A stretch of DNA of 64,000 nucleotides, taken from assembly GCA_963667435.1 (NCBI GenBank), contig OY763414.1, positions 2,294,001-2,358,000 on the forward strand. The letters run 5' to 3'. Position 1 is the stretch's first letter, and every line of letters starts with the position of its first letter. This DNA is from Marispirochaeta sp963667435 (GTDB taxonomy: Bacteria > Spirochaetota > Spirochaetia > JC444 > Marispirochaetaceae). Shown here piece by piece: positions 1-8,105 of the stretch. Both the position numbers and the translations under genes were made by a program. The notes below the pieces were generated by a model that was given only the letters and a program-made list of their open reading frames with translations, was not told the origin of the DNA and made no database searches.

Positions 1-752
1 CCGAGCACACCGTAAAGATCGCTCTGGTGGGCAAATATATCGATCTCAACGATACCTACAAATCAGTGCATGAAGCCCTCTATCACGGAGGTATTGCCAA
101 CAATGTAAAAGTAGACATCATCAAGGTTGATGCGGAGCATCTGGAAAAAACCGACAATCCCGGTGAGTACCTTGAAGGAGCCCATGGAATACTTATTCCC
201 GGTGGATTCGGCCAGCGGGGAATCAACGGCATGGTAAAAGCTGCCCAATACGCCCGTCAGCAGGCTGTTCCCTGTTTCGGCATCTGTCTTGGCCTACAGG
301 TGATGGTTATTGAATATGCCCGGAATGTTCTCGGTATTGATGATGCAGATTCATCTGAATTCTCTCCCGATGGTAAAAATTCCGTTATAAGTCTCCTGGA
401 GGAGCAGGTTGATGTTACCCATTACGGTGGAACCATGAGACTCGGCCGCAGTGAGACCCACCTGAATCCGGAAACAATGATCCGTGATATCTACGGCAGT
501 GAGACAGTTTTCGAGCGCCACAGACACCGCTATGAAGTATCGAATAAATACCGGGACCAGCTGGAAAGCGAAGGTCTGATTATCTGTGGACTCACCCCGG
601 ACAAGGCTCTAGTGGAATCAGTGCAGTGGCCGGACCATCCCTGGGGAATCGGCGTTCAGTTTCACCCGGAGTTTCAGTCCAAACCGACAGAATCACACCC
701 TCTTTTCCGCAGCTTTATTGCCGCAAGTAACGAGGTACGGGGCAGGAAGTGA
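1..752 (+). CDS. pyrG: CTP synthase, C-terminal part (5' end outside window)
   Basis: CTP synthase makes CTP from UTP, ATP and glutamine in the cytoplasm. Only the class I glutamine amidotransferase half is present; the reading frame is open to the window start (frame 3), and the synthetase half lies upstream. Visible are the linker motif VKIALVGKY, the oxyanion region IPGGFGQRG, the nucleophile cysteine in FGICLGLQ, and the His/Glu of the triad in VQFHPEFQSKP. The GTG at 27 is an internal Val codon and not a start. The stop overlaps the start of lptC, so pyrG probably heads the lpt operon. The family assignment is secure. Confidence 0.97.
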   Translation, partial: EHTVKIALVGKYIDLNDTYKSVHEALYHGGIANNVKVDIIKVDAEHLEKTDNPGEYLEGAHGILIPGGFGQRGINGMVKAAQYARQQAVPCFGICLGLQVMVIEYARNVLGIDDADSSEFSPDGKNSVISLLEEQVDVTHYGGTMRLGRSETHLNPETMIRDIYGSETVFERHRHRYEVSNKYRDQLESEGLIICGLTPDKALVESVQWPDHPWGIGVQFHPEFQSKPTESHPLFRSFIAASNEVRGRK

Positions 753-1333
753 CTCGGGCTGTCAAAGTCCCTTTCATGCTGCGATACTCCCTGCTTGTGC
801 TCTCCCTGCTCTCCACCGCATGCAGCCTGGACTACCAGGAACTCGCGGAGGATCTGGACGAAAATACCCCGGCTGTAGAGATGCTGGGGGTTCAGCTTGT
901 GAGCGTGGAAAACGACAGGGAACACTCCAGAGTTGAGGCCGAAAGACTTGCGGACTTTGACAAAATCTACAAACGAACAATAAGCGGTGGAATATTCACC
1001 GAGTATGATGATCAGGGAGAAATAAGCGCACAAGGAGAAGCGGATCTGATAAGCATTGATACCAGAACCGACAATGCGGTTCTTGAAGGCAACATCCGCT
1101 TCCACTCCGTAAGGGACAAGGCAACAGTTACCGCTGAGTATCTGGAATGGACCGACAGTGACCGTCTCCTCAGCGGAAATCCCACCGGTGAAGTTCTGCT
1201 GGAAAAAGAGGATGGAACGACTATCAGGGGCAACGACTTCAGTGCTGATTTCCCCTCCCGGACGTTCCGTTTCGCAGGCAGATCCTCCGGAATATGGACA
1301 GGCACAACAGAAGAGTCAGGAGACTCCGAATGA
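749..1333 (+). CDS. lptC: LptC-like LPS export protein
   Basis: Predicted inner-membrane or lipid-anchored periplasmic component that hands lipopolysaccharide from the LptBFG extractor to LptA. The N-terminus is hydrophobic and ends in a lipobox-like LLSTAC. The rest is beta-rich and low in conserved motifs, as is normal for LptC. The call rests mainly on position directly before lptA and lptB. The GTG start at 749 overlaps the pyrG stop by four bases (GTGA), the same coupling seen at lptA and lptB. An ATG at 776 is an alternative start that would leave a shorter signal peptide. Length (194 aa) fits LptC. Confidence 0.85.
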   Translation: MTRAVKVPFMLRYSLLVLSLLSTACSLDYQELAEDLDENTPAVEMLGVQLVSVENDREHSRVEAERLADFDKIYKRTISGGIFTEYDDQGEISAQGEADLISIDTRTDNAVLEGNIRFHSVRDKATVTAEYLEWTDSDRLLSGNPTGEVLLEKEDGTTIRGNDFSADFPSRTFRFAGRSSGIWTGTTEESGDSE

Positions 1334-2034
1334 AGGGCATACTCCTGAAATTGATAATACTGCTCCTTGTGTTCCATCCAGCGCCGTTCTCATACGCTGA
1401 AAACCAGTTGACTTTTTCAGCCGACTCTACGGTTGCCCGCTTTGCCGCAGGCAAGGAAGAGACGGATCTTATCGGTAACGCCAGAGTGGAAACCGATGAG
1501 ATAGAGATATCAGCAGATCAGATTGAACTCTTCGGCAAAGATTTCCGTTACCTCCGCTGCAGCGGTTCGGTTGAGCTTAACCATAAGACACGGGATTTCC
1601 AGATATCCTCCGCCCAACTTTTTGTTGACCGTGACGAGGAAATTTCCAGAATCACCGGCTATGCAGAAATGCAGGATGGTGCCAACGGACTGCTTATCCG
1701 GGGCAGCTTTTTTGAAGACCGGGGTGGGGAAGAAGGGATAACCCTCATCCAGATGGGTGTACGTATAATGAAAATCGCCGACGGCGAGGTAATGATCTGC
1801 CGATCCGAGTTTGCCCGCTATTTCCGGGACCGCAAGATTCTGGAGTTGTCCGGGCTGCCCCGGGTGGACTGGAAAGGCGATGTATACCAGGCTGCAAGAA
1901 TTCTTATCGACCTTGAGACCGACGAAATACGCCTGGAGGGTCAGGTTACGGGAACCGTTGAAACGGAAGAAGCTCCGGAAGTACCGGAAGCTCCCCCGGA
2001 ACAAACCAGCGGTGACGGACTGGATGCAGAATGA
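1330..2034 (+). CDS. lptA: LptA/OstA-like periplasmic LPS transport protein
   Basis: A 234-residue exported protein with a clear signal peptide (about residues 1-23, ending in PFSYA) followed by OstA-type beta-jellyroll repeats. These are recognisable from phrases such as LIGNARVETDEIEISADQIEL, matching the usual LptA pattern of transforming and labelling a lipid bridge strand. It would form the periplasmic bridge carrying LPS from LptC to LptD. The ATG overlaps the lptC stop (ATGA), and the C-terminal tail is rich in Glu and Pro. A longer frame upstream of 1330 adds a basic stretch without a ribosome site and was not used. Confidence 0.87.
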   Translation: MKGILLKLIILLLVFHPAPFSYAENQLTFSADSTVARFAAGKEETDLIGNARVETDEIEISADQIELFGKDFRYLRCSGSVELNHKTRDFQISSAQLFVDRDEEISRITGYAEMQDGANGLLIRGSFFEDRGGEEGITLIQMGVRIMKIADGEVMICRSEFARYFRDRKILELSGLPRVDWKGDVYQAARILIDLETDEIRLEGQVTGTVETEEAPEVPEAPPEQTSGDGLDAE

Positions 2035-2756
2035 GTGAATTGTTTGTAGAGGGCCTGAAAAAAAGCTTCGGAAAAAAAACCGCCGTGCGGGATGTCAGCT
2101 TTTCCATGAAAAACGGCGAAATTGTCGGACTTTTAGGTCCCAACGGAGCCGGAAAAACCACCGTTTTTTATATGATCGTCGGTTTTATTAAAGCCGGAGG
2201 CGGATCAATCCGCCTGGATTCCGACGAGATCACCCGAATGCCCATGTACCAGAGAGCCAGAATGGGTATAACCTATCTGCCCCAGGAGGCATCGGTTTTC
2301 CGCAAACTGACAGTGGAGAACAATATCCGGGCAGTTCTGGAAACACGAACAGACCTTTCCCGGGAGGAGAAAAAGGATAATCTGGAGTCCCTGCTTAAAG
2401 AACTGGGAATTGACCATGTTCGCTCCCAGAAAGGCTACACCCTCTCCGGCGGGGAACGGCGCAGAACGGAAATTGCCCGCAGCCTGGCATCTTCCCCCCG
2501 CTTCCTGCTTCTTGATGAACCCTTTGCCGGCATAGATCCCATTGCGGTACACGAAATCAAACGCATTGTGCAGGCTCTTTCCGCTAAAGGTATCGGAATC
2601 CTTATTACCGATCATAATGTCCGGGATACCCTGGAAATAACCGACCGTTCCCACATTATCAATATGGGAGAAATCCTGGTTTCCGGTGGAAAAACCGAGA
2701 TTCTGGAATCGGAAACAGCCCGGGAAATTTATCTCGGCGCCGAATTCCGTATGTAA
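2031..2756 (+). CDS. lptB: LPS export ABC transporter ATPase LptB
   Basis: Cytoplasmic ATPase that powers LPS extraction by LptFG. It has all the ABC motifs: Walker A GPNGAGKTT (36-44), Q-loop YLPQE (Q85), signature LSGGE (138-142) with the LptB-typical RRRTEIAR after it, Walker B FLLLDEPFAG (158-167) and H-loop TDHNVRDT (H195). Length of 241 aa is standard. The start overlaps lptA by four bases. The LptF/LptG permeases are not in this window. A possible promoter for rpoN follows, so the pyrG-lpt unit may end here or read through. Confidence 0.97.
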   Translation: MSELFVEGLKKSFGKKTAVRDVSFSMKNGEIVGLLGPNGAGKTTVFYMIVGFIKAGGGSIRLDSDEITRMPMYQRARMGITYLPQEASVFRKLTVENNIRAVLETRTDLSREEKKDNLESLLKELGIDHVRSQKGYTLSGGERRRTEIARSLASSPRFLLLDEPFAGIDPIAVHEIKRIVQALSAKGIGILITDHNVRDTLEITDRSHIINMGEILVSGGKTEILESETAREIYLGAEFRM

Positions 2757-2774
2757 AACCGGAGACAGAATCAA

Positions 2775-2803
2775 TTGACAAAAGAGCCCGGCACGCCTAG
2801 TAT
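2775..2803 (+). promoter_or_regulatory. Sigma-70-type promoter for rpoN
   Basis: A perfect TTGACA (2775-2780) and TAGTAT (2798-2803) are separated by 17 bases in the short gap between lptB and rpoN. Initiation near 2810 would leave the GGAGG at 2822-2826 and the GTG at 2834 on the transcript. Confidence 0.65.
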
Positions 2804-2833
2804 TTATATCAGAAGCTCCCTGGAGGATCTCAG

Positions 2834-4204
2834 GTGCAGTATCAGAAGCCTGTATTAGTTCAGCAGCAGAAGCTCAAAATGAGCCCTCAGCTTTATCAGT
2901 CCATACAACTCATGGCCCTTCCTATCCAGGATCTGCGCCTTAAAATCCGTGAAGAACTGGAACGCAACCCCGCGCTGGAGATGGTTTCAGAAAAGCAGGC
3001 TCTTTCCATTGACGAAAGTAAAGGCAGCGGTGAAGATTACGATGCCTTTGAGAACTCCTCCGACCCGGGCTACAGCTCAAGCTTCGACAGGGAAGCCAGT
3101 GACCGCAAACAGAAGTTTCTTGAAGGCGCCCTCTCCCGCACCGAATCCCTGCAGGACCATCTGCTCTGGCAGTGGAGGCTGCAGCCCCTGGATGAAGACC
3201 TGTTCGAGTTAGGTGAACTGCTCATACAGAATCTCGACCACAATGGCTTCCATCAGGAAAAGCCGGAATCTTTTCTGAAACCCGCACAGATTGCTCGTTT
3301 CGAGGAAGCCGCCGCCCTTATTCAGACTCTTGAGCCTGCCGGAACCTGTACAGCTGATTACAAGGAGAGCCTGATCATTCAGGCCAGACTTACCGGAACG
3401 GCTCCGGACAAGATTGAAGAGACTATTAACCGCCATCTTGAACTTCTGGAAAGAGGCCGGTTGCAGGAAGTTGCCCGGAAAATGCAGATCAGCCTGGAAG
3501 ATGTAGAGGACATACTCTCCTTCCTCAAAACCCTGAACCCTTTTCCCGGCAGGGCATACTCATCGGATGAGTCCCGTTTTGTTATTCCGGATGTAATGGT
3601 AGCCCTTATTGAAGGGGAGTATCAGCCGATTCTCAATGACGAAGAAGTGCCGATCCTGGGAGTCAACGATTTCTATACCCAGCTGTTACGGGAAAACCAG
3701 GTTCAGGATCAGAAATCGGTACGCCATTTTGTCAGGGATCATGTAAAAGATGCTCAGTGGTTTATCCGCTCTGTTAATCAGCGCAACCAGACTCTGCTGC
3801 GAATCTCCCGGGCCATTGTTGAATTCCAGCGGGATTTTTTTCGCCGTGGTCCGAAATATCTCAAGCCGCTGACCCTGAAGGATATTGCCCAGGAAGTGGA
3901 TGTTCACGAGACAACGGTTTCCCGCATAGCAAATTCTAAGTATATTCAGACTGAGTGGGGTATCTTTGAACTTAAGTTTTTCTTTACCAATTCAATCTCC
4001 GGAGCAGGCTCCGGGGGCTCTCAATTCTCAAAGGAGGGGGTTAAACACAGAATAAGGGAAATTATCGATGAGTACGGCGGAGAGAAGAAACTTTCCGACC
4101 AGAGAATCGCAGATATCCTCGCAGAGCGGGGTATCAAGATCGCACGGAGGACGGTTGCCAAGTACCGGAAGGAGCTGGATATACTCTCTTCCTACGATCG
4201 ATAA
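2834..4204 (+). CDS. rpoN: RNA polymerase sigma-54 factor
   Basis: Alternative sigma factor that needs AAA+ activators and reads -24/-12 promoters. Region I at the N-terminus is Gln/Leu rich (VQQQKLKMSPQL, IQLMALPIQDL) and is the activator-interaction region. The core-binding domain, an HTH (DIAQEVDVHETTVSRI) and the C-terminal RpoN box ARRTVAKYRK (437-446) follow in the usual order. At 456 aa it is of normal length. The start is GTG with GGAGG eight bases upstream. One likely partner, the NtrX-type activator, is encoded 3.9 kb downstream. Its position after lptB and before hpf matches the proteobacterial arrangement. Confidence 0.97.
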   Translation: MQYQKPVLVQQQKLKMSPQLYQSIQLMALPIQDLRLKIREELERNPALEMVSEKQALSIDESKGSGEDYDAFENSSDPGYSSSFDREASDRKQKFLEGALSRTESLQDHLLWQWRLQPLDEDLFELGELLIQNLDHNGFHQEKPESFLKPAQIARFEEAAALIQTLEPAGTCTADYKESLIIQARLTGTAPDKIEETINRHLELLERGRLQEVARKMQISLEDVEDILSFLKTLNPFPGRAYSSDESRFVIPDVMVALIEGEYQPILNDEEVPILGVNDFYTQLLRENQVQDQKSVRHFVRDHVKDAQWFIRSVNQRNQTLLRISRAIVEFQRDFFRRGPKYLKPLTLKDIAQEVDVHETTVSRIANSKYIQTEWGIFELKFFFTNSISGAGSGGSQFSKEGVKHRIREIIDEYGGEKKLSDQRIADILAERGIKIARRTVAKYRKELDILSSYDR

Positions 4205-4229
4205 ATCAACCTTTCTAAGGGAGGACCTT

Positions 4230-4523
4230 ATGCACTTTGAACTCAAAGGCGTCCACTATCATGTAAGCGAAAACACAACCGAGTACATCGAGAAAAAGAT
4301 GCAGCGTCTGGAATCCGTAAAGGATAAACTGGAAACTCTTCACATTACCATTACCAAAGAGAAGAACCAGTTCAAAGTTGAGGTCAATTTTCATTTCTCC
4401 TGGGGCTCTCCGTCCCATATTAAGGTGGAAACCCATGAACTGTGGCCCGGTATTGACCAGGTATTTGACAAACTGACCTTAAAAGTCAAAAAGGAAAAGG
4501 AGAAAATTGTCTCTCATCATTAA
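4230..4523 (+). CDS. hpf: Short ribosome hibernation-promoting factor
   Basis: A 97-residue protein of the HPF/RaiA (S30AE) family, which binds the 30S decoding centre and inactivates or dimerises ribosomes in stationary phase. The beta-alpha-beta-beta-beta-alpha pattern is visible (HFELKGVHYHVSENTTEYIE, then HITITKEKNQFKVEV, and the DQVFDKLTLKVKKEKEKI helix). It lacks the C-terminal extension of long HPF, so it is the short type. The ATG at 4230 has GGGAGGA upstream; the same frame runs open further upstream but only inside rpoN. Position after rpoN is conserved in many bacteria. Confidence 0.9.
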   Translation: MHFELKGVHYHVSENTTEYIEKKMQRLESVKDKLETLHITITKEKNQFKVEVNFHFSWGSPSHIKVETHELWPGIDQVFDKLTLKVKKEKEKIVSHH

Positions 4524-4544
4524 TCAGAGACATTACACATACCT

Positions 4545-5528
4545 ATGGAGAAGTTTACCGTTCTGGATCTGCTTGATCTGGATCTCAAGGAGCAGAATGA
4601 TCTCAATCTCGTCTGCATCGGCGGAAGGCCGGGACTGGAGAACGAGATCAGTGTGCCCGACATAAACAGACCCGGACTTGCCCTGAGCGGATTCTTCGAC
4701 AGCTTCGGCGGAGAGCGTCTTCAGCTCTTCGGCCGGGGCGAGTATGCCTATCTGCAGAAACTTGAAGCAGAGAACGACTGGTCTACCATTGAGGAATTTT
4801 TCACCCATGCCGTTCCCTGCTGTATATTCTCTCACTCCCTGCAGCCGAACGAGCGGTTCATAGAGATCGCCTCCGAGGCGGGATGTCCGGTACTGCAGTC
4901 AAATCTGAACTCCAGCGAATTTGCTATCCGGCTCTTCCGGGCTCTGGGAAACATATTTGCCCCCACCAGAACTATCCACGGAGTTCTGGTGGAAGTATTC
5001 GGTATAGGTGTGCTGATTACAGGCGATTCCGGGGTTGGAAAGAGTGAAACCGCCCTTGAGCTGATAGAGCGGGGCCACCGACTGATTACCGATGAATCTG
5101 TGGAACTTAAATGTGTAAGCGGGAGCATTGTACAGGGATCATCCGCCAACAGTGTTGCCGGACACCATATGGAAATCCGCGGCCTGGGAATCATCAACAT
5201 CTCTCACCTCTTCGGAGTAGGTGCAATCCGGGATAAAAAACAGGTCCAGCTTATTGTGGATCTTGAAGAATGGGATGCAACAAAGGTTTACGACCGGCTT
5301 GGAACCGGTGATAATGTTACAGAGATACTGGGAGTAAAAATACCCACAGTAACGGTTCCGGTAAAGCCCGGGAGAAATATCCCGATTCTTATTGAAACAG
5401 CTGCGATGAATGAACGGCTGAAAAAGATGGGCTATTTTTCAGCCCGGGAATTTAATCAGAATATACTGAAATGGCTGGAAAGCGAGAACGCACGCTCTCT
5501 CTATTTTCAGCAGAAAGACATCTTTTAG
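4545..5528 (+). CDS. hprK: HPr kinase/phosphorylase
   Basis: Bifunctional enzyme that phosphorylates HPr on Ser46 and removes that phosphate, linking carbon status to regulation. Visible are the catalytic His region TRTIHGVLVE (H145), Walker A GDSGVGKS (160-167) followed by ETALELIERGHRLI, and the HprK signature with acidic residue MEIRGLGIINI (E211), then VPVKPGRNI. The N-terminal domain (1-130) is the usual DRTGG-like domain. The gene lies 9 bp before ptsH, which encodes its substrate. No strong ribosome site precedes the ATG. It occupies the place that ptsN-rapZ hold in enterobacteria. Confidence 0.96.
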   Translation: MEKFTVLDLLDLDLKEQNDLNLVCIGGRPGLENEISVPDINRPGLALSGFFDSFGGERLQLFGRGEYAYLQKLEAENDWSTIEEFFTHAVPCCIFSHSLQPNERFIEIASEAGCPVLQSNLNSSEFAIRLFRALGNIFAPTRTIHGVLVEVFGIGVLITGDSGVGKSETALELIERGHRLITDESVELKCVSGSIVQGSSANSVAGHHMEIRGLGIINISHLFGVGAIRDKKQVQLIVDLEEWDATKVYDRLGTGDNVTEILGVKIPTVTVPVKPGRNIPILIETAAMNERLKKMGYFSAREFNQNILKWLESENARSLYFQQKDIF

Positions 5529-5537
5529 GAAGTAAAC

Positions 5538-5804
5538 ATGGTTTCCAAAGAGGTAACGATCAAGAACCGGGCAGGCATACATGCGCGTCCGGCGGCGATG
5601 ATCGTACAGACAGCGAACGAGTATGATGCCCAGATCTATCTGGAAAAGGAAAACAACCGCATTAACAGCAAGTCCATTATGGGAATAATAACCCTGGGCG
5701 CTTCGTACAACACCAGACTGCAGGTTGTAGCCGAAGGTGAGGACGAAGAGGAGGCCGTAGATGCTATAGTCAAACTCTTTGAAAACAGGTTTGAAGAAGA
5801 GTAG
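5538..5804 (+). CDS. ptsH: Phosphocarrier HPr
   Basis: Small PTS phosphocarrier, 88 aa. The phosphorylatable His15 lies in RAGIHARPA and the regulatory Ser46 in INSKSIMGI. Both sites are intact, so it can serve PTS transfer from enzyme I and Ser phosphorylation by the adjacent HprK. No enzyme I or EII genes are in the window, so whether it serves sugar uptake, a nitrogen-type PTS, or only regulation cannot be told here. Its 3' end overlaps the start of the next gene. Confidence 0.96.
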   Translation: MVSKEVTIKNRAGIHARPAAMIVQTANEYDAQIYLEKENNRINSKSIMGIITLGASYNTRLQVVAEGEDEEEAVDAIVKLFENRFEEE

Positions 5805-6339
5805 AAAACTATTTGTTTTCCTGTTTTTCCTGATTGGGACACTCTACGGTGAAAATTCCGGGGAAAGGTTCGACACAGGCAGCTTCAGAAAAGTATCAGG
5901 AGGTGAATATTTCACCTGCAGACTAAACGGTCTGAATTCTGAACGGATTCTCAGCAGCCTTGACCGGGGAGATACAATTCGCATACGGCTGTGGGTCAGG
6001 GAATGGACGGACACCGGCAGTGGCTGGAAGAAAGAAACCGTCCAGACAGTCTATACAGTTCATGCGTCCTGGAATGTGATTGATAAAATGTATGTAATTG
6101 AAGAAGCCGGCGAAAAGCGGAAATTTTTCCTCCACAAAGATGCATTCCTCGACGAGCTGCTGACATTTCAGGCTGTACCCTTGAAGGAGTATTCCCCATC
6201 CTCAGGGATCAGTATCAGGGCTGATATCCTCTGGCAGGTATTAACACCGCCGCTGAATATTCTCAGCCCCTTCCTTCCGGGGCTTCGCAGCTCAATCCCA
6301 TGGACAGAGGTCATTCTCCCGACGGACGGGAACTCATGA
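5779..6339 (+). CDS. Exported DUF4390-like protein
   Basis: A 186-residue protein of unknown function with a basic N-terminus, a hydrophobic signal segment (KLFVFLFFLIGTLYG) and a beta-rich body. It fits the DUF4390 family by size, by the conserved central pattern around SWNVIDKMYVI and by position immediately before an NtrY-type kinase, an arrangement known from Betaproteobacteria. It may be a periplasmic partner of the kinase; that is inference. The start is uncertain: TTG at 5779 or TTG at 5791, both inside ptsH. The stop overlaps the start of ntrY. Confidence 0.6.
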   Translation: MKTGLKKSRKLFVFLFFLIGTLYGENSGERFDTGSFRKVSGGEYFTCRLNGLNSERILSSLDRGDTIRIRLWVREWTDTGSGWKKETVQTVYTVHASWNVIDKMYVIEEAGEKRKFFLHKDAFLDELLTFQAVPLKEYSPSSGISIRADILWQVLTPPLNILSPFLPGLRSSIPWTEVILPTDGNS

Positions 6340-8093
6340 AGCACAGAGAAACCCACAATCGACTCAGTAATCTGATTATTTTTATTCTGCTCTATATTCT
6401 GTTGATAATCCTGGTACTCTTTTTTGCCCGGCAGATACTGATGGATGTCTCTACGGGAACACAGTTAGGAAACGCGGTGATCATTCCCCTGGGAATCGTC
6501 CTTCCCGCTTTCCTTCTGGGATCGGTGCTTATCCAGGCGTTACGCCTGCTGCAGGATAAAAAGAACAACCGCCCGGGCAGCCGGTTCAAACTGAAGCTGG
6601 TAATATTCTTTGCAATTATTACGCTCTTCTCATCACTGCCCCAGACCCTGCTCTCTCTCTCTTTTATTGATACCGCCATGCAGACATGGTTCTCATCGGA
6701 TATGGAACAGGCAATGACCGGAGGGATTGAAATTGCCCTGGCTTACAACAGCGAACGGGTGAATACCCTCACATCTCTTGCTGAAAGCTCTTTGCTGCAG
6801 GACCTGCTGAGAAAATCAAGACCTGAAATTATATGGCAGGTACTTTCGGAGGTAAATCCGGCACTGGACGGTCTTCAGTTTTTTGATACTCGGGGGAAAA
6901 GCATACGCTTCTTCGGCGATCCCCTGCTCAGTTTGAATGCACCGCCCAGAATGATTGCAGAAAATGGTATTGTCCCCAAGGAGTTTCTGGAAACAGCCAC
7001 CATACAGAGGGTGGTCCATCGCTCCAGCAGCAGCTCCGGTGCGGTCTATCAGCTGGTTTTTTCCAGCCGTTACCTGGATGGTTTCGGAACCTATGCTGAG
7101 AATCTGACCCGCAGCCGCAGCACCTTCAGGCAGTACTCCGAATACAAGCCCCTCTTCCGGCTGGTGATGGTTTTCTTCTTTGCGTTTTTCTCATTTCCCG
7201 TATTTCTGCTGGCAATTCTGATCAGTTTTCAGCTGAGCAATGAGCTAATCCGTCCGGTGGTGGCTCTTGAAGAGGCAACCCGCAAAGCCATGCAGGGAGA
7301 TTTTTCCTATCGTATTCTGGGAAGAACACGGGATGAGCTCTCAAACCTTACAGCTTCATTCAACCGAATGATGTCGGAACTGGAAAATTCACGCCGGACC
7401 ACCCTGCAGACGGAAAAAATTACCGCCTGGCAGGAGATTGCCCAGAGACTGGCTCACGAAATACGCAACCCGCTGACCCCGATCAAACTTTCCGCCCAAC
7501 GCATTCTGCGCCGCTTTCAGAACAATCCCGAGAGCATGGAGGAGGTCCTGGAACCATCAGTTCAGGCCATTATCAGGGAAGTGGAAAATCTTGACCTGCT
7601 GTTAACCGAATTCCGTTCTTTTGCCCGCCTACCCAGGCCCTCCCGCACACCGGTACGCCTGCTTCCCCTTCTGAAGGAGATCGCCGACGGCTTTATTACC
7701 GGATATCCTGAAACTGATTTTGACTTCTCTTCCTTTGATCCGGAGGTGGAGCTGCCCCTGGACAGAGAGCAGATCAGCAGGGTATTTACCAACCTTTTTA
7801 AAAACTCTCTGGAAGCGATGAACAATTTCGGCCGAATCTCAATACGCAGCGACCTTGTACGAAAGGGTAATACAAGCTATTGTAGGATCCAGGTGGAAGA
7901 CAACGGCTGCGGAATCCCGGAAGGTTCTCAGCGGGAGGTTTTCAACCCCTACTTTACGTCAAAAAATGACGGCACAGGACTTGGCCTTCCCATAGTTGAA
8001 CGAATCATCTTCGACCACCAGGGACAGATATGGTTTGAATCCGCCCAGGACCTGGGCACAACTTTCTTTATCGATCTACCTCTGGATCTGTAA
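6336..8093 (+). CDS. ntrY: NtrY-type membrane sensor histidine kinase
   Basis: A 585-residue inner-membrane kinase. Three N-terminal hydrophobic segments (about 12-36, 46-72, 88-112) precede an extracytoplasmic stretch and a fourth segment (about 275-298). A HAMP region follows, then the H-box AHEIRNPLTPIKLSAQRI (His374), which is the NtrY form, and an HATPase with NLFKNSLEAM, DNGCGIP and GTGLGLPIV. A PAS domain, common in NtrY, is not obvious between HAMP and H-box. The ATG overlaps the preceding stop (ATGA). The cognate regulator NtrX begins 13 bp downstream. The ligand is unknown. Confidence 0.88.
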   Translation: MKHRETHNRLSNLIIFILLYILLIILVLFFARQILMDVSTGTQLGNAVIIPLGIVLPAFLLGSVLIQALRLLQDKKNNRPGSRFKLKLVIFFAIITLFSSLPQTLLSLSFIDTAMQTWFSSDMEQAMTGGIEIALAYNSERVNTLTSLAESSLLQDLLRKSRPEIIWQVLSEVNPALDGLQFFDTRGKSIRFFGDPLLSLNAPPRMIAENGIVPKEFLETATIQRVVHRSSSSSGAVYQLVFSSRYLDGFGTYAENLTRSRSTFRQYSEYKPLFRLVMVFFFAFFSFPVFLLAILISFQLSNELIRPVVALEEATRKAMQGDFSYRILGRTRDELSNLTASFNRMMSELENSRRTTLQTEKITAWQEIAQRLAHEIRNPLTPIKLSAQRILRRFQNNPESMEEVLEPSVQAIIREVENLDLLLTEFRSFARLPRPSRTPVRLLPLLKEIADGFITGYPETDFDFSSFDPEVELPLDREQISRVFTNLFKNSLEAMNNFGRISIRSDLVRKGNTSYCRIQVEDNGCGIPEGSQREVFNPYFTSKNDGTGLGLPIVERIIFDHQGQIWFESAQDLGTTFFIDLPLDL

Positions 8094-8105
8094 CTGGAGC
8101 ACGCA